Below are positions 59,138 to 64,000 of a DNA stretch of 64,000 bases, one piece after another. This DNA is from VXPQ01 sp965248175 (GTDB taxonomy: Bacteria; Bacteroidota; Rhodothermia; Rhodothermales; VXPQ01): contig OZ252093.1 of assembly GCA_965248175.1 (NCBI GenBank), forward strand, positions 2,170,001-2,234,000. The letters run 5' to 3'. Positions within the stretch are counted from its first letter, which is position 1. The number at the start of each line of letters is the position of its first letter. The position numbers and the translations under genes were made by a program. The notes under the pieces were generated by a model that saw only the letters and a program-made list of their open reading frames with translations, was not told where the DNA came from and did not search any database.

Positions 59138-60400
59138 ATGCAGGCCACCGTGCTGACCATTGGCGACGAACTGCTTATCGGGCAGGTGCGCGACACGAAC
59201 GCTGCCTGGCTTGGCGAGCAGTTGACGTTGACAGGCGTGGTTGTGCGCCGCATGACAACGGTTGGCGACGACGAGAAAACGCTGCAATCCGAGCTCCGGC
59301 GCAGTCTGGCCGAAAGCGATCTGGTCATTACGACGGGCGGGCTTGGGCCTACCGACGACGACAGGACGCGCGAGGCAGTGGCAGGTCTCTTCGGAGTCGA
59401 GTTGGCGTTTCAAACCGGAATTCTGGAAAGCATCCAGGAGCGGTTCGCGCTGCGGGGGCGGCATATGCCGGAAAGCAACCGTTCTCAAGCCATGGTCCCC
59501 GACGGATTCGAAGTCCTGTCCAACCGGCTGGGGACCGCGCCGGGACTTTGGCGGGAAAGCCGGGAGGGGGAGGCGGCAGGAAGCATGCTGGCCGTATTGC
59601 CCGGGGTGCCGTACGAAATGCAACATCTTTTTACCGAGGAGGTCCTGCCGAGGGTGCGCCGCCGGGGCGGACTCCGCTCCATCGTACACCGTACCCTTCG
59701 TACAGCGGGTATTGGAGAATCCAGTCTTCAGGAGGCAGCAGGGGATTTGTCCGGCGTGCTTTCGGATACGCTCCGGCTTGCCTGGTTGCCGGGGGCCGGG
59801 GGAGTGCGATTGCGCATGACGGCATTCGCCGGTGACCGGGAGGAGGCGGATGGTAGTATAGCGCAACTGGAAACATGCCTGCGGGACCGGATCGGCGAAT
59901 ACATATACGGGGTGGACGACGAGACGCTCGAAGAAGTAGTGGGAAATATGCTCCGGGATCGCTCCTTGACCGTGGCGGTGGCGGAGAGCTGCACAGGAGG
60001 ATACCTGGCGCACGCCCTTACGAATATTCCCGGATCGTCTGAATACATGGCGGGTGGGGTAGTGGCCTATTCGAACCCGGCAAAGGTAGACGTGCTCGGC
60101 GTATCGCAGGATGCGCTCCGGGAACATGGCGCCGTGAGCGAGGTCGTCGCGATGCAGATGGCCGAAGGAATAAGGCGGTGTCTCGGCGCCGACCTCGGTC
60201 TTTCGACGACAGGTGTGGCCGGGCCCGCGGGCGGCACATCGGAAAAGCCGGTGGGAACCGTATGGATCGGATACGCCGACGCTGGCAGGGTCCAGGCGCA
60301 CCGGTTACAGCTTGTGCGAGACCGCATGCTCAACAAGCAACTGACCACTACTTTTTTGCTGGACAGGGTGCGAAAAAATCTGCTTGCGGGCCGCTCATAA
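59138..60400 (+). CDS. cinA: CinA-family nicotinamide-nucleotide amidohydrolase
   Basis: A 420-residue two-domain protein. The N-terminal molybdopterin-binding-like domain (residues 1-170) starts ATVLTIGDELLIGQVRDTNA and has TTGGLGPTDDDRTREAVA. The C-terminal CinA amidase domain (from about residue 265) has VAVAESCTGGYLAHALTNIPGSS, VVAYSNPAKVDVLGV, and GVAGPAGGTSEKPVGTVWIG. It recycles pyridine nucleotides by deamidating NMN. It lies 14 bp after pyrE and 123 bp before recA, the classical cinA-recA order. Confidence 0.94.
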   Translation: MQATVLTIGDELLIGQVRDTNAAWLGEQLTLTGVVVRRMTTVGDDEKTLQSELRRSLAESDLVITTGGLGPTDDDRTREAVAGLFGVELAFQTGILESIQERFALRGRHMPESNRSQAMVPDGFEVLSNRLGTAPGLWRESREGEAAGSMLAVLPGVPYEMQHLFTEEVLPRVRRRGGLRSIVHRTLRTAGIGESSLQEAAGDLSGVLSDTLRLAWLPGAGGVRLRMTAFAGDREEADGSIAQLETCLRDRIGEYIYGVDDETLEEVVGNMLRDRSLTVAVAESCTGGYLAHALTNIPGSSEYMAGGVVAYSNPAKVDVLGVSQDALREHGAVSEVVAMQMAEGIRRCLGADLGLSTTGVAGPAGGTSEKPVGTVWIGYADAGRVQAHRLQLVRDRMLNKQLTTTFLLDRVRKNLLAGRS

Positions 60401-60482
60401 TGGTTATGAATTGCGTATTGTGTGTGTCTGTAGGGGAGTGGAAAAAAAAGTGGAATCGCTGATCTTGTGTATGTATATTAGA

Positions 60483-60499
60483 TATGTACATCGCACATA
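60483..60499. promoter_or_regulatory. Palindromic element upstream of recA, possible SOS operator
   Basis: TATGTACATCGCACATA has TATGT/ACATA arms and contains the perfect 8-bp palindrome ATGTACAT (60484-60491). It is 25 bp before the recA start. recA is usually LexA-controlled, and LexA boxes vary by lineage, so the element is a candidate only. Confidence 0.35.
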
Positions 60500-60523
60500 T
60501 TCACATAACAGGCTGACGTTACC

Positions 60524-61567
60524 ATGACCTCCAACGACTCCGAGAAAAACAGGGCCCTCGACCTGGCGGTGCAGCAAATCGAGAAGCAATACGGTAAGGG
60601 TGCGGTGATGCGTATGGGCGATGCGCCCATTGCTCGCATCGAGTCGATTTCGACGGGATCGCTGACGCTGGACGCCGCTCTCGGCGTGGGCGGAATCCCT
60701 CGCGGGCGCGTCACAGAGATTTACGGGCCGGAATCGTCGGGCAAGACGACGTTGGCGACCCATATTATCGCAGAGGCGCAGGCAACAGGCGGCATGTGCG
60801 CTTTCATCGACGCCGAGCATGCCTTCGATATCAATTACGCCGAAAAGCTCGGCGTGAAGGTGGATAATATGCTGGTTTCGCAACCGGATACCGGGGAGCA
60901 GGCGCTCAATATATGCGAAATGCTCATACGCAGCGGGGGGCTGGACGTCGTGGTGATCGACTCGGTAGCGGCGCTTGTTCCCCAGGCTGAGATCGAGGGA
61001 GAGATGAGCGACCAGCAGGTGGGGCTTCAGGCGCGGCTCATGAGCAAGGCTCTGCGGAAGCTGACCGGTACGATAAGCCGCACCCGGACCTCGCTCGTTT
61101 TCATCAACCAGATCCGCGAAAAGATCGGGGTCATGTTCGGTAATCCCGAAACGACTTCCGGCGGGCGTGCACTCAAGTTTTATGCGTCCGTGCGGATGGA
61201 TATTCGTCGCATAGGGGCTATCAAGGAAGGTACGGAGGTGGTCGGCAACCGGACGCGTGTGAAGATCGTGAAGAACAAGACGGCGCCGCCCTTCCGGCAA
61301 GCCGAATTCGATATTATTTATGGAGAGGGTATTTCGGCGCTCGGCGAGTTGATCGACCTTGGTTGCTCGTGCAAGATCATGCAGAAATCCGGTTCCTGGT
61401 ATGCGTACGGCAAAGAATCTATAGGACAGGGACGGGAAGCCACGAAGGAATGGCTGCGAGAGCACGACAAGGAGCGCGAGGAGATCAAGCGGCAGATCCG
61501 TAAGGAACTGGGGATGGTTCCGGAAGAGGGTGAGGAGGTTTCCTCGAACGGCGTGGCCGCGGCGTAG
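60524..61567 (+). CDS. recA: Recombinase RecA
   Basis: A 347-residue protein starting MTSNDSEKNRALDLAVQQIE, with Walker A GPESSGKTT at about residue 64-72, the QPDTGEQALNI segment, the L1/L2 loops (MSDQQVGLQARLMSKALRKL; GNPETTSGGRALKFYASVR) and a charged C-terminus. Central to homologous recombination and SOS induction. Length and motifs are canonical. Confidence 0.99.
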   Translation: MTSNDSEKNRALDLAVQQIEKQYGKGAVMRMGDAPIARIESISTGSLTLDAALGVGGIPRGRVTEIYGPESSGKTTLATHIIAEAQATGGMCAFIDAEHAFDINYAEKLGVKVDNMLVSQPDTGEQALNICEMLIRSGGLDVVVIDSVAALVPQAEIEGEMSDQQVGLQARLMSKALRKLTGTISRTRTSLVFINQIREKIGVMFGNPETTSGGRALKFYASVRMDIRRIGAIKEGTEVVGNRTRVKIVKNKTAPPFRQAEFDIIYGEGISALGELIDLGCSCKIMQKSGSWYAYGKESIGQGREATKEWLREHDKEREEIKRQIRKELGMVPEEGEEVSSNGVAAA

Positions 61568-61812
61568 CGGCGTTTGGGAATGCGGCTCGGCAATATCAAC
61601 AACCGAAACACATCTTGAGCAAGACTTACTTTCATCAAGATGGATTTAATGGGGTGAATCCACACCCATTGTGGGCCGACGGACCCTGCCGCATTATTCG
61701 CAGGTGTATATCCGGGCACCGCCCCCGTCGTGGGTGCTCGTTGTCATGCCGTCTGAGGAGATCTCTCCAGAAACGCATAGTAAAACGATGGGCGATCGTT
61801 GCGTATAAGGCA

Positions 61813-61841
61813 GGGGGCGCGTGGCAAAAGTAAGCGCCCCC
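61813..61841. terminator. Hairpin in the recA/surface-protein intergenic region
   Basis: GGGGGCGC (61813-61820) and GCGCCCCC (61834-61841) form a perfect 8-bp GC-rich stem with a 13-base loop. It has no strong T tract. It is one of several hairpins in 61568-61967, where no gene was found. Another is AACGAT/ATCGTT at about 61785-61801. Confidence 0.45.
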
Positions 61842-61893
61842 GTGTTGTACAAAATGAGCATCGTTTTTAGTCGCCACACCGCCCATAAACGGC

Positions 61894-61931
61894 AAAGGGT
61901 CCCCGCCGTCGTACGGCAACGGGGACCCTTT
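61894..61931 (-). terminator. Strong terminator hairpin for the large surface-protein gene
   Basis: AAAGGGTCCCCG (61894-61905) pairs perfectly with CGGGGACCCTTT (61920-61931), with an inner CCGT/ACGG stem. A 12-bp GC-rich stem flanked by A/T runs, 36 bp after the stop of the minus-strand gene at 61968, is a good Rho-independent terminator that could also serve convergent transcription. Confidence 0.7.
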
Positions 61932-61967
61932 GTTGAGTATAAGCCGACAAGGAACTTCCTCTGTCGT

Positions 61968-64000
61968 TTATTTGACAAGAGCCATCGTGCGGGTGATCGT
62001 CTTCTCGCCAGCCACGAGGCGATACACGTAGGCGCCGTTCGGCAGCTGGTTCGCACCGAAACGCACCGTGTGACGACCTGCCGCCTGAGGACCGTCGATC
62101 AACACGTTCACCTCGCGCCCCAGCATGTCGTAAACGACCAGGCTGACATCGCCTGCCCGGGGCAAGGCATAGTCGATGGTCGTTTGCGGGTTGAACGGGT
62201 TCGGGTAGTTCTGGAAGAGCTCAACCTCCGTCGGCAATTCCGAATCAGGAATCGCCTCCACTACGGTCGGCGTAGTCTTGCTCACAATCGTCACCGTGAA
62301 GGAATCCGACACGGATTGTTCGTCCGGATACGTCGCTTCGGCGGTCATGTCCGTCTCACCAGCCTTCGTACAGGTAGAGGTTGCCGTTACAGGATCGTCG
62401 GTCGTCACATACCCGGCAGGACACACGTACGTCGGCTCTCCCTTATCCGTAGCGGTCACCGTAAAGATGGCCATGCCCGGCGTAAGCGGACGGATGGTCA
62501 AGGTCTTTGCGGTCAGATCGACCGACGCCATCATGCACGACGTAACCCACGTAAAGCTGTTATCGTCACCTACTTTCGTGGCCGTATCGTCACTGATGCT
62601 GACTGCCAATTCCAGCGAACGACCGCCAAGATCGTCATCCGCGAATCCGCCACCCAGATTATCGATCCGCATGTCGGAAACAGCATCTTCCCGCAATGTC
62701 CGGTCCGCAAGCGGCGTCATGACATAAGGCCTGTTTGCCCCGGGCACAGCCGCAATAACTCGCAACCGGGCATATTCGCCAGCACCATCCGTCGCAGTCA
62801 CCCAAACATTGGTCGATTGGCCCTCTTCCGCCTTGTCCGTAAGCGCGATCGTCAGCCTGGAACCGGATACCGTCGCAGTCACGATGTCAACCGCGTCGTC
62901 GCCTGCGCCCGCTTTATCGGCGCTGGCTTCGTAGTTCAGGGAGACATCGTTCGGATCGTCGAAGCGGTCAAGCAGCTCCAATTCTTTCGACGTGTCGTCC
63001 CTTACCGTCAGGGTCACTTGCTCCATATGGTCCTGGACTTGCGCATTGTAATCTTCTCCAACGGCAATACCCTCTCCTCTATGCACGGGCGCATCGGCGG
63101 ACATCACTTCCACATGGATGGGCTTCTCGTTGTCATCCACACTCGCATCCGGATCCAAAGCAATCTTGAATGCGCCTGCCGAAAACGGCCTCACGGTGAG
63201 TATATTACCGGTAAGGTCGACCACAGCGTACGACTCCACGGCAAACGGATTGCCGGGATTATTCACCGCGTCGTTACCACCTGCCTGGTAGTGATGCACG
63301 CTCCAGCTCCCGTCGTTTCCCGTGGCGAAGGGATACGCCGTATCCAGGTTAATGGTAATGGCCCCCCCGCCCACGCGGAGAATCCTGGGTCGAACCACCG
63401 GGGTTTTGGTGGTGCCATAAGCCGAGTTTGACGGATCGCTCGGAATGTTCCCGGCCATAGCCCGCACCTGAAATTCGTACTTGACCCCGGCGATCAGTTC
63501 AGGGGCTGCGGGGTCAGGCAAGATGCCCTCGGATGTCGTTCCGTAGGGAGAGTTTGCCCATGCACTCCAATTGATGGCGACCTCCGGGCGGTACCGGTAC
63601 TGGTAGCCGGTGACGGTTATCCCCGGAATGGCGCCTGGCTCGGTCCAATCGAATTCGATGCTGTGTTCGGATCCGCTGACGCCCATAGGGTCAAGGTCAA
63701 CAGGCATCAAATCTGTGGGGGCGGCGGGCGTCCCCGGCGTGGCGGTCACGGTGGATACGGCGCCGTGACCGGAAGCGTTCACCGCGCGCACCGCCAACGT
63801 GTACTGGGTACCGTTGGTCAGGGGGGTATTGGTACCGTTGGACAGGCTGGTCACGGTGTATGCGGTGGTGGTCGCACCGCTTCCGCCGATGCCGGTGAAG
63901 CTCGTGCCCCCGTCGGTGCTGTACTGGTACGTGGTGATCGTGTTGTTGCCCGGATCGTCCCAAGACAGCGCAACCTGGGCATCACCCGCCGCGGCCGAGA
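61968..64000 (-). CDS. Fibronectin-type-III surface protein with type IX-like sorting domain (5' end outside window)
   Basis: The frame is open from the window edge (GTG at 63854 is internal) to a stop at 61968, at least 670 residues. The N-terminal visible part has two fibronectin-type-III modules (ALSWDDPGNNTITTYQYSTD, LAVRAVNASGHGAVS; IEFDWTEPGAIPGITVTGYQ). Several beta-sandwich repeats follow, with cadherin-like spacing. The C-terminus has the sorting pattern VELFQNYPNPFNPQTTIDYA, VSLVVYDMLGREVNVL and NGAYVYRLVAGEKT. It is probably an adhesive or structural protein on the cell surface. A terminator hairpin follows at 61894. Confidence 0.82.
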   Translation of the reverse strand, partial: SAAAGDAQVALSWDDPGNNTITTYQYSTDGGTSFTGIGGSGATTTAYTVTSLSNGTNTPLTNGTQYTLAVRAVNASGHGAVSTVTATPGTPAAPTDLMPVDLDPMGVSGSEHSIEFDWTEPGAIPGITVTGYQYRYRPEVAINWSAWANSPYGTTSEGILPDPAAPELIAGVKYEFQVRAMAGNIPSDPSNSAYGTTKTPVVRPRILRVGGGAITINLDTAYPFATGNDGSWSVHHYQAGGNDAVNNPGNPFAVESYAVVDLTGNILTVRPFSAGAFKIALDPDASVDDNEKPIHVEVMSADAPVHRGEGIAVGEDYNAQVQDHMEQVTLTVRDDTSKELELLDRFDDPNDVSLNYEASADKAGAGDDAVDIVTATVSGSRLTIALTDKAEEGQSTNVWVTATDGAGEYARLRVIAAVPGANRPYVMTPLADRTLREDAVSDMRIDNLGGGFADDDLGGRSLELAVSISDDTATKVGDDNSFTWVTSCMMASVDLTAKTLTIRPLTPGMAIFTVTATDKGEPTYVCPAGYVTTDDPVTATSTCTKAGETDMTAEATYPDEQSVSDSFTVTIVSKTTPTVVEAIPDSELPTEVELFQNYPNPFNPQTTIDYALPRAGDVSLVVYDMLGREVNVLIDGPQAAGRHTVRFGANQLPNGAYVYRLVAGEKTITRTMALVK

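Noticed and set aside
61821..63431. A 536-codon plus-strand frame opposite the surface-protein gene
   Set aside because: It crosses the terminator hairpin, is rich in Arg/His from antisense codons and has no motif.

Overview
The window looks like a chromosome segment from a moderately GC-rich member of the Rhodothermota/Balneolota side of the Bacteroidota. The evidence is the combination of TonB-dependent receptors, a PorV/PorQ-like outer-membrane protein, secreted proteins ending in type IX-like sorting domains (motif NYPNPFNP at two loci), a cinA-recA pair, and sulfatase/lipoprotein gene clusters. No rRNA is present. One tRNA, tRNA-Pro(GGG), was found.

Layout. 1-11934: the end of a TonB receptor, a secreted sorting-domain protein, a PorV-like protein, two tandem 913-residue paralogues that look like (alpha/alpha)6-barrel carbohydrate-active proteins, and a DUF6786-like lipoprotein. 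12011-21229: a sugar-catabolic and desulfation locus (LacI regulator, L-fucose-isomerase-type enzyme, class II aldolase, anaerobic sulfatase maturase, two Cys-type sulfatases, an ankyrin protein, LacI-type operator candidates), consistent with use of a sulfated, possibly fucose-containing, polysaccharide. 21251-33871: mixed housekeeping and accessory genes with many decayed pieces (GH94 and triosephosphate isomerase tails, frameshifted DUF2569 gene, eroded aldehyde dehydrogenase), a poly-cysteine mini-ORF ahead of a membrane methyltransferase gene, paired outer-membrane proteins, CvpA with a heptapeptide tail, transporters, tRNA-Pro and an oxidoreductase.

33928-38861: an AT-rich two-gene island (Hanks-type kinase plus unknown partner) broken by two inverted IS1595-family copies. 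The first insertion can be undone on paper: deleting the element and one 8-bp duplication restores one continuous 357-residue kinase protein. The second copy has no target duplication and lies beside a TonB receptor that has lost its 5' part. 38908-47911: secreted sorting-domain protein, PQQ dehydrogenase with a gutted TRAP-binding-protein gene, TatD, SpoIID-like, sugar isomerase/epimerase and TMEM220-like genes. 47997-55562: an insertion-sequence nest (two IS256, one IS5, one IS1595, each with direct repeats) holding several very small genes and the Sua5 gene. 55663-64000: conserved core genes dnaK, pgsA, pyrE, cinA, recA, then a large partial fibronectin-type-III surface protein.

The density of insertion sequences and decaying genes suggests a genome in flux (host association or recent bottleneck is possible but only inferred). 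The items most worth following up are the poly-Cys leader ORF with alternative hairpins (22818-22957), the interrupted kinase system (33928-36751) and the 34-residue hydrophobic peptide gene with its own Shine-Dalgarno and terminator (54009-54146).
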